Positions 9,785 to 17,336 of a DNA stretch of 64,000 nt are shown one piece after another. Location: contig CAVFNL010000017.1 in assembly GCA_963623875.1 (NCBI GenBank), positions 44,771 to 108,770 of the forward strand, given 5' to 3'. The notes beneath the pieces are model-generated. The model did not search any database and was not told the DNA's origin. It saw only the letters and a list, made by a program, of their open reading frames with translations. The DNA is from UBA3206 sp963623875. Lineage in GTDB: Bacteria > Bacillota_I > Bacilli_A > Acholeplasmatales > Anaeroplasmataceae. How positions within the stretch are numbered: the first letter of the stretch is position 1; every line of letters starts with the position of its first letter. The position numbers and the translations under genes were made by a program.

Positions 9785-10585
9785 ATGGAAATGAAAGATT
9801 TTAGATTAGATGGTAAGATTGCTTTAGTTACAGGAGCATCTTATGGAATCGGATTTGCAATTGCTAAAGGTTTAGCAGCTGCAGGAGCTACTATTGTATT
9901 TAATGACATTAAGCAAGAATTAGTAGATAAGGGAGTTGCTTCTTATAAAGAAGCAGGTATTGAAGCTCACGGTTATGTATGTGACGTAACTAATGAGGCT
10001 GCTGTTAATGAATTAGTAGCAAAAATTGAAAAAGAAGTAGGAGTTATTGATATTCTTGTTAACAATGCTGGAATCATCAAGAGAATCCCTATGCTTGAAA
10101 TGACTGCTGATCAATTTAGACAAGTTATTGACGTAGATTTAAATGCACCATTTATCGTATCTAAGGCTGTTTTACCTGGAATGATTAAAAAAGGACATGG
10201 AAAAATCATTAACATTTGTTCAATGATGTCCGAACTTGGACGTGAAACTGTATCTGCATATGCTGCAGCTAAGGGTGGATTAAAGATGTTAACTCGTAAT
10301 ATTTGTTCAGAATATGGTGAATTAAACATCCAATGTAATGGAATCGGACCTGGATACATCGCAACTCCACAAACTGCACCATTACGTGAAAGACAAGCTG
10401 ATGGATCACGTCATCCATTTGACCAATTCATTTGTGCAAAGACACCAGCAGGACGTTGGCTAGAAGCTGATGAATTAGCTGGACCAGCTGTATTCTTAGC
10501 ATCTGATGCATCTAACGCCGTAAATGGACATATTTTATATGTTGATGGTGGTATTCTAGCTTATATTGGAAAACAACCTAAGTAA
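9785..10585 (+). CDS. SDR oxidoreductase, gluconate 5-dehydrogenase-like
   Basis: Short-chain dehydrogenase of 266 residues closest in my reading to gluconate 5-dehydrogenase (IdnO/Ga5DH), which interconverts D-gluconate and 5-ketogluconate. Rossmann motif TGASYGIG at 16-23, NNAGI at 93-97, and the catalytic Ser147, Tyr159 and Lys163 (YxxxK) are all present. The C-terminal segment GPGYIATPQTAPLRERQADG and the end YIGKQPK are typical of the Ga5DH group. Preceded by GGAGG at normal spacing. It is transcribed alone, with its own promoter and terminator. 2-dehydro-3-deoxygluconate dehydrogenase (KduD) is the main alternative; either fits uronate/pectin sugar use given the pectinesterase nearby. 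Confidence 0.85.
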   Translation: MEMKDFRLDGKIALVTGASYGIGFAIAKGLAAAGATIVFNDIKQELVDKGVASYKEAGIEAHGYVCDVTNEAAVNELVAKIEKEVGVIDILVNNAGIIKRIPMLEMTADQFRQVIDVDLNAPFIVSKAVLPGMIKKGHGKIINICSMMSELGRETVSAYAAAKGGLKMLTRNICSEYGELNIQCNGIGPGYIATPQTAPLRERQADGSRHPFDQFICAKTPAGRWLEADELAGPAVFLASDASNAVNGHILYVDGGILAYIGKQPK

Positions 10586-10594
10586 GGCCAAATA

Positions 10595-10650
10595 AAGGAA
10601 CTGTAATAGAAATTTCATTTGAAATTTTGGAGTTTACAGCTCCTTTTTTC
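10595..10650 (+). terminator. Rho-independent terminator after the SDR gene
   Basis: Long stem AAGGAACTGTAA against TTACAGCTCCTT (one mismatch), enclosing a second AT-rich hairpin (AAATTTCA/TGAAATTT), followed by TTTTTT. Confidence 0.85.
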
Positions 10651-10657
10651 ATTTTAC

Positions 10658-10704
10658 TTGATTTATTTTATGAATCATTTATAATTAAGTTAGTAATAAC
10701 TAAC
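10658..10704 (+). promoter_or_regulatory. ZIP transporter promoter with palindromic operator
   Basis: Promoter TTGATT (10658-10663), 16-base spacer, TATAAT (10680-10685). Directly behind the -10, covering the expected transcription start, lies the perfect inverted repeat GTTAGT-AATA-ACTAAC (10689-10704). The same GTTAGT-N4-ACTAAC arms occur at 27980-27995 before the DtxR-like regulator. The position suits repression by that regulator; this is an inference. Confidence 0.75.
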
Positions 10705-10718
10705 TAGAAGGTGAAAAA

Positions 10719-11510
10719 ATGATTTATACAATAAATTTTGATTTAAAAATAATTTTATTATTAATACTTCCCCTACTTGGAACAACACTTGGTAGCTTTA
10801 TGGTATTTATAATGAAAAAAGAAGTGAATGAAAAAATAATTAAAGCACTTTTAGGTTTTGCATCAGGAGTTATGATTGCGGCATCCATTTGGTCACTTTT
10901 AATACCAGCTATAGATTCATACAAAGATGGTACTTCAAAATGGGCAATACCTTCGATTGGATTTTCTATAGGTATTATTTTCTTATTATTGCTTGATATC
11001 TTAATTCCTCATGAGCATTTAAATAAGGAAGAAGAAGGATTAGAAAATAAGAGAATAAGTGAAAAGTTAAAAATGTTTTTAGCCGTCACAATTCATAATA
11101 TACCAGAAGGGCTTTCAGTCGGTGTTGTGATTTCAGGAGTATTTAATTCAGGAATCACTTTAAGCGAAGCCCTAGTATTATCTATTGGTATTGCGATTCA
11201 AAACTTTCCAGAAGGCGCAATTATATCAATGCCACTTAAAAGTATGGGATATTCAAAAGGTAAAGCATTTTTATTTGGATTTTTGTCAGGTGTTGTAGAA
11301 CCAATTGCCTCAATACTTGCTATAATATTGACATCAGCAACTTCTAAAATATTACCTATTACATTATCATTTGCATCAGGAGCTATGGTTTATGTAGTTA
11401 TTGAAGAATTAATACCTGAGGCGAATAGCGGAAAGCATTCAAATATTCCTACAATAGGGTTTGCAATAGGTTTTGTTTTAATGATGATTTTAGATGTTGC
11501 TTTAGGTTGA
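10719..11510 (+). CDS. ZIP family divalent metal transporter
   Basis: Predicted membrane transporter importing zinc, iron or manganese (ZIP/ZupT family). 263 residues with about eight hydrophobic segments and both metal-path motifs: HNIPEGLSVGV around residue 128 (helix 4) and NFPEGAIISMPL around 163 (helix 5), followed by GVVEPIAS. The cytosolic loop between helices 3 and 4 has a single His-Glu pair rather than a His-rich stretch. Start at 10719 is preceded by GAAGGTG. Its promoter carries the same palindrome as the DtxR-like regulator gene, which suggests metal-dependent control. Confidence 0.9.
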   Translation: MIYTINFDLKIILLLILPLLGTTLGSFMVFIMKKEVNEKIIKALLGFASGVMIAASIWSLLIPAIDSYKDGTSKWAIPSIGFSIGIIFLLLLDILIPHEHLNKEEEGLENKRISEKLKMFLAVTIHNIPEGLSVGVVISGVFNSGITLSEALVLSIGIAIQNFPEGAIISMPLKSMGYSKGKAFLFGFLSGVVEPIASILAIILTSATSKILPITLSFASGAMVYVVIEELIPEANSGKHSNIPTIGFAIGFVLMMILDVALG

Positions 11511-11520
11511 TTAAAATATA

Positions 11521-11529
11521 TGCTATAAT
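11521..11529 (+). promoter_or_regulatory. Extended -10 promoter element for the pectinesterase gene
   Basis: TGC TATAAT, an extended -10, ends 21 bases before the start codon; AAAGGTGG follows as ribosome binding site. No clear -35. Confidence 0.55.
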
Positions 11530-11550
11530 AAAATTAAAGGTGGTGTTATT

Positions 11551-12474
11551 ATGGAATATATTGTTACTAAAAGTTTGATTGATGGTTCTAAAAATTTTGG
11601 AAAAATTGTATATCATGATCTTCAAGAATGTCTCGATAAATGTGAAGAAGGTTCTACTATTTATTTAAAAAATGAAACATATTATGGAAAAATTTATGTA
11701 ACTAAAAGAAATTTAACTATAATTGGCATGGATGATTCTATAATAACCTATGATGCTTTTCATAATATGAAAATAAGAGACAAAGATGGTGGAGATGGTG
11801 AAAAGGTATATGGCACAACAGGTAGTGCCACACTTACTGTTAAGCCTGGAGCTTCTAATTTCAAAATGTTTAATGTTACTGTTGAAAATAGCCATAAAAG
11901 AGGATATTCTAATGATGAATCTAGTGGTGAACAAGCAGTGGCTTTTAAAACAGAAAGTGTAAATGGATATTATGAGGAATGTAAATTTTTAGGAAATCAA
12001 GATACTCTATACACTTGTGGAAATGATAATGTATTTTGTAAATGTATGATTGCAGGTACAGTTGATTTTATATTTGGTAATGGTAATACCATACTAGATA
12101 AGTGTTATATCAATATTAAATGTAACGAAAGCAAATATACATATCTTTGTGCGCCAAATACACTTACAACTAATACTGTAGGATTGTTTTTCTATAATTG
12201 TATAATCACATCGACTAAAGAAAATTTAGTAAATGTACTTGCTCGTCCGTGGTTTGACAAAGGAATTAAGGAAGGAGTAATACCACGTGCATTTTTTTAT
12301 AAGTGTAAAATTCCATCGAATCTTGAACTTAAAATATCTTATATGAATAAATACCAGGTTGGAAATTATGAAATATATTGGTACATGTGCGAAAAAGAAG
12401 GAGAACTTTACTCTAATATAGATGATACAAGAATTGTCGATTTCTATTTAAAAATTTATAATCAAAGACGTTAA
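11551..12474 (+). CDS. Pectin methylesterase (carbohydrate esterase family 8)
   Basis: Removes methyl groups from methyl-esterified galacturonans. A right-handed beta-helix protein of 307 residues with all CE8 signatures: Gln128 in QAVAFK, QDTLY with the acid/base Asp151, GTVDFIFG with the nucleophile Asp172, and the substrate-binding Arg232 in LARPW. There is no signal peptide: the protein begins directly with MEYIVTKSLIDGS and the first beta strands. It should therefore act in the cytosol on imported, partly esterified oligogalacturonides rather than on polymer. Neighbours are a ZIP transporter and a hypothetical gene, so no pectin operon surrounds it here, though two uronate/gluconate-type SDRs are in the window. 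Confidence 0.9.
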   Translation: MEYIVTKSLIDGSKNFGKIVYHDLQECLDKCEEGSTIYLKNETYYGKIYVTKRNLTIIGMDDSIITYDAFHNMKIRDKDGGDGEKVYGTTGSATLTVKPGASNFKMFNVTVENSHKRGYSNDESSGEQAVAFKTESVNGYYEECKFLGNQDTLYTCGNDNVFCKCMIAGTVDFIFGNGNTILDKCYINIKCNESKYTYLCAPNTLTTNTVGLFFYNCIITSTKENLVNVLARPWFDKGIKEGVIPRAFFYKCKIPSNLELKISYMNKYQVGNYEIYWYMCEKEGELYSNIDDTRIVDFYLKIYNQRR

Positions 12475-12506
12475 AAAAATCCAGTCAATCGACTGGATTC
12501 TTTTTT
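12473..12506. terminator. Bidirectional terminator between convergent genes
   Basis: Perfect stem AATCCAGTC (12478-12486) and GACTGGATT (12491-12499), 4-base loop, flanked by A-run on the left and T-run on the right, so it can end both the pectinesterase transcript and the minus-strand gene. Confidence 0.9.
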
Positions 12507-13239
12507 AAATATGACATTCTAATGCAGTAACAAAGTGTTCGTTGTAAGCATTATCGTGAGTTAATACATTATATTTTTGGAAGAAAGAAGGGTCATTTCT
12601 ATCAAACCATATATTATCTACTAAAACTGCGAATGGAATTAGAGAACTGTTGAATGTACAATAAGATTCTCTTGATACAGTTTGTAATGCTTTATTACTT
12701 TCCCATTCAAGTGCTGCTTGCATATATTGTTCAGGTTGAGGACCGAAATTAATTTGACCCATCTTAGCGGTTGTAGCTTTTAAACCATTTTTAAGAGGTA
12801 AAACATTTTCAAACATACCACCAGTTTTATGATAATCCCAACGAGAATTAGGGTTGTGTGTAGAAATGAAATCTCCATTTTCTTGCCATTCACCAGGGTA
12901 ATGGAAACCTTTTAAAGCTTCTTCGAATATACGTTCATCGTCCCAAGTAACTTTTTCATCCATTTCTGCAATAAGCTTTTTATTTTGCTTAGATAATTCT
13001 TTGAATTTCTTTTTAGCTTCCTTCGTAGGCATTTTTTCAAATTCTTCCTTAGCTGCTAAATATTCAGCATAAGGACCCTTTTCTAATTTATCCTTAATAG
13101 TATCTTTATAAGATTCAATTAAATCTTTTTTTGTAGTCGCAAGATAAGGAGCAACCTCTTTATGTTTGTAATAAGGCTCTAATAATTTATCTATAGAAAC
13201 CTTCGCATCTTTTTGTATAACAAGTAATAAGTAATCCAT
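12505..13239 (-). CDS. Hypothetical protein, charged linker and NPxSRWDY motif
   Basis: I do not recognise a characterised family. From ATG 13239 (MDYLLLVIQ, with AAAGGATG 8 bases ahead) it has 244 residues; upstream in-frame ATGs lack a ribosome site. The N-terminal half is helical and very lysine/glutamate rich (residues about 40-115). The C-terminal half holds a Trp/Tyr-rich segment around residue 125-150 with HYPGEW, FISTHNPNSRWDYHKTGG and then KNG, a pattern I associate with uncharacterised proteins of gut and phage origin that share NPxSxWDW...GG motifs. No signal peptide or membrane segment. Convergent with the pectinesterase. Confidence 0.7.
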   Translation of the reverse strand: MDYLLLVIQKDAKVSIDKLLEPYYKHKEVAPYLATTKKDLIESYKDTIKDKLEKGPYAEYLAAKEEFEKMPTKEAKKKFKELSKQNKKLIAEMDEKVTWDDERIFEEALKGFHYPGEWQENGDFISTHNPNSRWDYHKTGGMFENVLPLKNGLKATTAKMGQINFGPQPEQYMQAALEWESNKALQTVSRESYCTFNSSLIPFAVLVDNIWFDRNDPSFFQKYNVLTHDNAYNEHFVTALECHI

Positions 13240-13340
13240 ACTAATCATCCTTTCTGTTTTGTTTTCTCTTTTCAACTATACTTAATTATTTTAACATATT
13301 TTAATATTTAATGATAGCGTTTTTATCAAAAATAATACAT

Positions 13341-14162
13341 TTAACAAAAAAGTCTTAAGAATATTCCAATAAAATGCATGATTGCTCCACCAAGGACAAA
13401 GAAATGCCAAATAAAATGTGCACCCTTTTTATTGAAAACAAATGGAATAATTCCTATTGTATACACAATACCACCACCAAGTATGAACCAAAGAAGTGGT
13501 AAATTATATTTTATTAAGAATGGAATAAATATTATACCGCACCATCCTAATGTAATATATAGTCCAAAATTTATTATTTTATGTCTTCCAGGTCCAAATA
13601 TCGCAACATTTACAAGACCTAGTATTATTATAAACCATTGTACAGCACAAAGTACTACAGATAGTACTGGATGAATAGGGTATAAGAATAATAAGAACAT
13701 CGGTGTAAAAGTACCACCTATTAAAATATAAATAGAAGAATAATCAAATCTTCTTAAAATGTGCTTCCCTAAATTATTTGGTAGTGCATGATACATACAA
13801 GACATAGACATCATAAAAATCATGCTTATACCATATATGTATGAAGAGAAGTATTCTCTAAAATTAGAAGCTTTTACAAGCATTAAAATAAATCCTGCAA
13901 TCGAAAGAAGAGCTCCTATACCATGCGTTGTGGCATTTCCAACTTCTTCAATAGTAGTTCTTATTGGCGGTGCGTTTTTTTTGTGTATTTTGGACCGATA
14001 TTCTTTATGCTTGATAATTTTATCTTCATTTTGCTGTATATATTCTCTTTCAAGAAGACTTTCATCAAGTTCTTGATTTATTTTTTCTAATTTTTTATCT
14101 TGTTTTTCCTTCGCTTTTAATAGCTTTAATTCTTGTTTTTCGTATCTAGTTAATTTTGCCAT
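13341..14162 (-). CDS. Hemolysin III / TrhA-like membrane protein (PAQR superfamily)
   Basis: Seven-helix membrane protein of the YqfA/hemolysin III family, within the PAQR fold; the cellular role in bacteria is not settled, with links to membrane energetics. The conserved histidines are visible: THGIGALL near residue 80, MYHALP near 126 and the pair HFIWHFFVLGGAIMH near the C terminus. Unusual is the first about 75 residues, a highly charged, coiled-coil-like extension (KQELKLLKAKEKQDKKLEK onward) that the roughly 210-residue family core lacks. Start ATG 14162 (MAKLTRYE) has AGGTGAT at 3-5 bases; the upstream ATG does not. Confidence 0.88.
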   Translation of the reverse strand: MAKLTRYEKQELKLLKAKEKQDKKLEKINQELDESLLEREYIQQNEDKIIKHKEYRSKIHKKNAPPIRTTIEEVGNATTHGIGALLSIAGFILMLVKASNFREYFSSYIYGISMIFMMSMSCMYHALPNNLGKHILRRFDYSSIYILIGGTFTPMFLLFLYPIHPVLSVVLCAVQWFIIILGLVNVAIFGPGRHKIINFGLYITLGWCGIIFIPFLIKYNLPLLWFILGGGIVYTIGIIPFVFNKKGAHFIWHFFVLGGAIMHFIGIFLRLFC

Positions 14163-14230
14163 ATAATCACCTAGCATAATTATAAATAAAACTTATTATA
14201 AATTCAATTTAATATATAAATTTTAAGATG

Positions 14231-14260
14231 CAAAAATAAAAAAGCTGATATAAATCAGCT
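14231..14260 (-). terminator. Terminator downstream of tRNA-Leu (minus strand)
   Basis: Perfect stem AGCTGAT (14243-14249) and ATCAGCT (14254-14260), 4-base loop; the minus-strand transcript continues into a U-rich run. Confidence 0.8.
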
Positions 14261-14277
14261 AAATTATTATAAAAAAA

Positions 14278-14361
14278 TGGTGCGGGTAACAGGAATCGAA
14301 CCTGCACTCCGGGGGAACTAGATTCTAAGTCTAGCGCGTCTGCCAGTTCCGCCATACCCGC
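14278..14361 (-). tRNA. tRNA-Leu (anticodon TAG)
   Basis: 84-nt class II tRNA read on the minus strand: acceptor GCGGGTA pairs with TACCCGC, D-arm GGCGGAACTGGCAGACGC is typical of tRNA-Leu, anticodon loop CTTAGAA gives TAG (reads CUN leucine codons), T-loop GGTTCGAATCC, discriminator A73 and an encoded CCA at 14278-14280. Confidence 0.96.
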
Positions 14362-14396
14362 ATTTATTTATCAATGCTTCAAGCACTGCAGTTAGT

Positions 14397-14425
14397 ATTA
14401 TATATAAAAAAAGATTATATGTCAA
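14397..14425 (-). promoter_or_regulatory. Promoter of tRNA-Leu
   Basis: On the minus strand: TTGACA (complement of 14420-14425), exactly 17 bases, TATAAT (complement of 14397-14402). Perfect consensus, about 36 bases before the tRNA 5' end. Confidence 0.85.
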
Positions 14426-14481
14426 TAATAATTCTAAAAAAAATCAAAAAAATGATATAATCAGTTGAAGGAGGTTTTTAT

Positions 14482-15456
14482 ATGAAAATTAAAGCATTAT
14501 CCAATCTTTTAGCTTTGTTTTGTGTGTTTGTTTGGGGTGTTACATTCATATCTACAAAAGTATTACTTCGCTATTTTGATCCAACTTCAATTTTAATATA
14601 TCGTTTAATAATATGCGCTGTATTTTTATTTTTATTATCTCCTAAACCTTTTTTATTAAACAAAATTGGACATGAAATATATTTTTTACTTGCAGGTGCT
14701 TCAGGTATTACATTTTATTTTTTGTTAGAAAATTTCGCAGTAAAATATACTAGTGCCACATCTGTAGGTATAATAGTAGCATTAGCTCCTATGTTTACGA
14801 TGCTTTTTTGTAATGTGGCTTTTAAAGAAACAAAAATAACAATTAATTTAATTATAGGTTTTATTATCGCGATAACAGGAATAGTATTAATGTCTTTAGA
14901 CTCCTTGAAGAATGATTCTAACATTACACTAAAAGGGGTAATACTTGCGTCTCTTGCGATGCTATGTTGGGGATTTTATTCTTGTTTTTTAAAAAAAATA
15001 AATAATTTAGGATATGAAGGCATAAAAGTCACAAGAAGAATTATGCTATATGGGTTAATTTTGTTATTACCTTTTCATTTTATTCTAAATGGTTCATTTA
15101 ATATTGCAGCATTTAAAAATTATAAAGTAGTTCTTAATATATTGTTTTTAGGACTTGTTGCGAGTGCACTATGCTTTGTATTATGGAATTATGCAGTGCT
15201 TCAAATAGGGCCTATTAAATGTAATGTTTATTTGTATTTATCCCCTACAATCACTATGATATTTTCAGCAATAATATTGCATGAGAAAATAAATATACTA
15301 ATTGTGATTGGAATGATATTAAGTACTATAGGACTTTTTGTTTCAAGTGATTTTATGTTAAAAAATAAATTGAAAGATTATAATATAAATGATAAAATTT
15401 CTTTAAGTGGTGAAAACAATGATACAAGTATTAGCGAAGATGAAAGAAACATATAA
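14482..15456 (+). CDS. EamA family (DMT) transporter
   Basis: Integral membrane protein of 324 residues with two EamA repeats of five helices each (about 5-135 and 150-290); the first repeat opens with VFVWGVTFISTKVLLRYFDP, the second with ASLAMLCWGFYSCFLKK. Drug/metabolite superfamily exporters move amino acids, nucleosides or other metabolites; substrate cannot be read from sequence. A hydrophilic 35-residue C-terminal tail follows the last helix. RBS GAAGGAGG is well placed. Its end overlaps the next gene by 38 bases. Confidence 0.88.
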   Translation: MKIKALSNLLALFCVFVWGVTFISTKVLLRYFDPTSILIYRLIICAVFLFLLSPKPFLLNKIGHEIYFLLAGASGITFYFLLENFAVKYTSATSVGIIVALAPMFTMLFCNVAFKETKITINLIIGFIIAITGIVLMSLDSLKNDSNITLKGVILASLAMLCWGFYSCFLKKINNLGYEGIKVTRRIMLYGLILLLPFHFILNGSFNIAAFKNYKVVLNILFLGLVASALCFVLWNYAVLQIGPIKCNVYLYLSPTITMIFSAIILHEKINILIVIGMILSTIGLFVSSDFMLKNKLKDYNINDKISLSGENNDTSISEDERNI

Positions 15457-16057
15457 AGATATTTATTCAAAACAATTCGAAGAAATGTTTAAGGATTATT
15501 TTGATGATCCTAAATACATTGATATTTTTTGTAGACAGTATTATTCAATGTTAAAGAATGTTGAATCAATTGATTGTCTTTTAAAAATTCAAAATTATGA
15601 AGATGCATTTACAATTTTTAGAAAATATATTGAAACATATATTTTATCTTTTTTTGTAATTAAACATCCACAGTGTGCTCATAAATTTATAGTACATGAC
15701 AAATATTTAACATTAAAATCTCAAGGTGAATTGACTTATGAAGACAAAAAATTTTACAAAGATAAACCTGATGGGTATCTTCAATATGGGTATGTAGAAG
15801 AATTTGTTGATTCTGCTGTAGAAGATTTTAGGTATTCAATAAGAACTGTCGCAGAAGTTACAGGAATACAACAATACTATGATTGGTATAGAATATCTAA
15901 TAATTTTGTTCATAACAATACAACAAATCTATATGTAGAATCAGCTGAAGCATACAATAAAATAAAACAAATGATTATTGAATCAACTAATAAAATGGTT
16001 GACTATCTGAAAGATATTATAAAAAAAATAAGTCTTAAGATGCTATATAATGCATAG
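15419..16057 (+). CDS. Hypothetical helical protein (HEPN/DUF5677-like)
   Basis: No confident family. 212 residues, predicted all-helical, no membrane segment. The layout (a helix with SMLKNVESIDCLLKIQNYEDAFTIFRKYIE, then DWYRISNNFVHNN about 60-80 residues later) resembles HEPN-like DUF5677 proteins, where a conserved Arg/Glu pair and a serine/histidine segment YxxxSxxxHxN recur. A role as ribonuclease or toxin part would be speculation. ATG 15419 with GGTGA at 5-base spacing is preferred over GTG 15407. It begins inside the EamA gene (38-base overlap), so expression is probably coupled, and is followed 11 bases later by the lipoprotein gene. Confidence 0.7.
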   Translation: MIQVLAKMKETYKDIYSKQFEEMFKDYFDDPKYIDIFCRQYYSMLKNVESIDCLLKIQNYEDAFTIFRKYIETYILSFFVIKHPQCAHKFIVHDKYLTLKSQGELTYEDKKFYKDKPDGYLQYGYVEEFVDSAVEDFRYSIRTVAEVTGIQQYYDWYRISNNFVHNNTTNLYVESAEAYNKIKQMIIESTNKMVDYLKDIIKKISLKMLYNA

Positions 16058-16068
16058 GAGTATTTGAT

Positions 16069-17016
16069 ATGAAAAAGAAATTAATCGCAGTTATACTTAG
16101 TATAATATTTATGCTTTGTCTAGCATCATGTAGGAACAAAAATGAAGATGACATAAGATTTTATTTACCTGATAATATTTCAACACTTTCGGTTGTTAAT
16201 ATATTAAATGAAGGCTTAATTTATAATAATAAAAATGTTGAATTTGTTTTTGAAGATACATCTAAAATTGAAAAATATGTCAATAATAATGATTTCACTT
16301 TTGCTATATGCAAAACAACGACAGCTGCTTTGTCACATAAGTCAAACAAAAAATCTAAGATTTTATTTAATACTTCATTTGGATCTTCTTATATAGTATC
16401 TAACAAGTCGAAAATCTCATCATTTTCTAATTTAATAGGTAAAACAGTGTACACAGAAACAGGGTTTAATTCAAAAATGTTACAATATTTACTAAAAAGC
16501 AATGATATATTATATACATTAGATGAGGAAAAAGAAGGATATGTATATATTGAAGAAGTAAGTAATGGTAATCAAATAGTTTCTTTATATTCAAGCGATG
16601 TAGAAACTATATCATTAATAAATGAACCATATCTTACAAAAATATCTAAACTTGCAAATGTATCTATTGGTATAGATATTCAGTCTGAATATAAAAAAAT
16701 AAACAATTATTCATATCCAGAATATTCAATTGTAGTAAGTAATTCATTTGCGGAAGATAATGCGGAATTTATTGAATTTCTTTATGAAAAACTTGTACAA
16801 GACTATAATTACTTATACATTAATCATGATAAATTAAACTTATATTTTAAGAATTTAAATTTAATTAATCTAACAGGATTTTCATATGATAAAAGCACGA
16901 TAGATAGATGCAATATAAATGTTACTAAAGCATATTTACATAAAGATAATGTGAATAATTATGTAGAAAATTTCACTAATATTAAAATGGATGATGAATT
17001 TTATTATCAATTTTAA
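16069..17016 (+). CDS. NMT1/NitT-TauT-like substrate-binding lipoprotein
   Basis: Predicted lipid-anchored periplasmic-binding-type protein. Residues 1-21 form a lipoprotein signal with lipobox LASC and acylated Cys21. The remainder resembles the NMT1/THI5 and SsuA/TauA class of binding proteins: FAICKTTTAALSHKSNKKSK near 80 and SFSNLIGKTVYTETGFNSKMLQ near 120-140 are the typical hinge region. Members bind sulfonates, nitrate or pyrimidine precursors of thiamine. No ABC permease or ATPase is adjacent, so the partner would be elsewhere or absent. RBS AGGAG precedes the start. Ligand unknown. Confidence 0.75.
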   Translation: MKKKLIAVILSIIFMLCLASCRNKNEDDIRFYLPDNISTLSVVNILNEGLIYNNKNVEFVFEDTSKIEKYVNNNDFTFAICKTTTAALSHKSNKKSKILFNTSFGSSYIVSNKSKISSFSNLIGKTVYTETGFNSKMLQYLLKSNDILYTLDEEKEGYVYIEEVSNGNQIVSLYSSDVETISLINEPYLTKISKLANVSIGIDIQSEYKKINNYSYPEYSIVVSNSFAEDNAEFIEFLYEKLVQDYNYLYINHDKLNLYFKNLNLINLTGFSYDKSTIDRCNINVTKAYLHKDNVNNYVENFTNIKMDDEFYYQF

Positions 17017-17065
17017 CTGAGTTTTACAATAAAACACTAAAATAACAAAAAAATAGAATTATAAT

Positions 17066-17094
17066 TTGACAAATATAATTCAAAACATTATAAT
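17066..17094 (+). promoter_or_regulatory. Promoter of the lysine riboswitch-lysA operon
   Basis: Perfect consensus: TTGACA (17066-17071), 17-base spacer, TATAAT (17089-17094). Transcription would start near 17101, about 12 bases before the aptamer. Confidence 0.92.
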
Positions 17095-17112
17095 TTATTC
17101 GTATTAATAAAT

Positions 17113-17317
17113 AGAGGTAGCGATGCAAATTAGTACTATTTGGAGAAGGCATTCTGTGAAAAGTAGGAAAGGTAATCATCGCCGAATAAGTATTTAAGGC
17201 ATTAAATATTTATGGGGTTATAGATAAAATCTATAAAACTCCCACATTATAAAAATGTGGAGGCGCTAGTTTATGATTTTAAAGATATCAAGGCGCCGTT
17301 AGGTGCCTTTGTTTTTT
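17113..17317 (+). ncRNA. Lysine riboswitch (L box) with intrinsic terminator
   Basis: Leader RNA that senses lysine and ends transcription when it is abundant. The aptamer shows the L-box core elements in order: AGAGGT at the 5' end, the AGTA of the loop region, GAAAGG, then TCGCCGAA, followed by long paired arms (GGGGTTATAGAT with ATCTATAAAACTCCC; CCACATT with AATGTGG). The expression platform is the hairpin AAGGCGCC (17290-17297) and GGTGCCTT (17302-17309) followed by TGTTTTTTT, a classic terminator; GGAGGCGCT upstream can pair with its left arm as alternative. Sits 20 bases before lysA, which fits its target. Confidence 0.93.
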
Positions 17318-17336
17318 ACTAGGAGGTATAGAAAGA

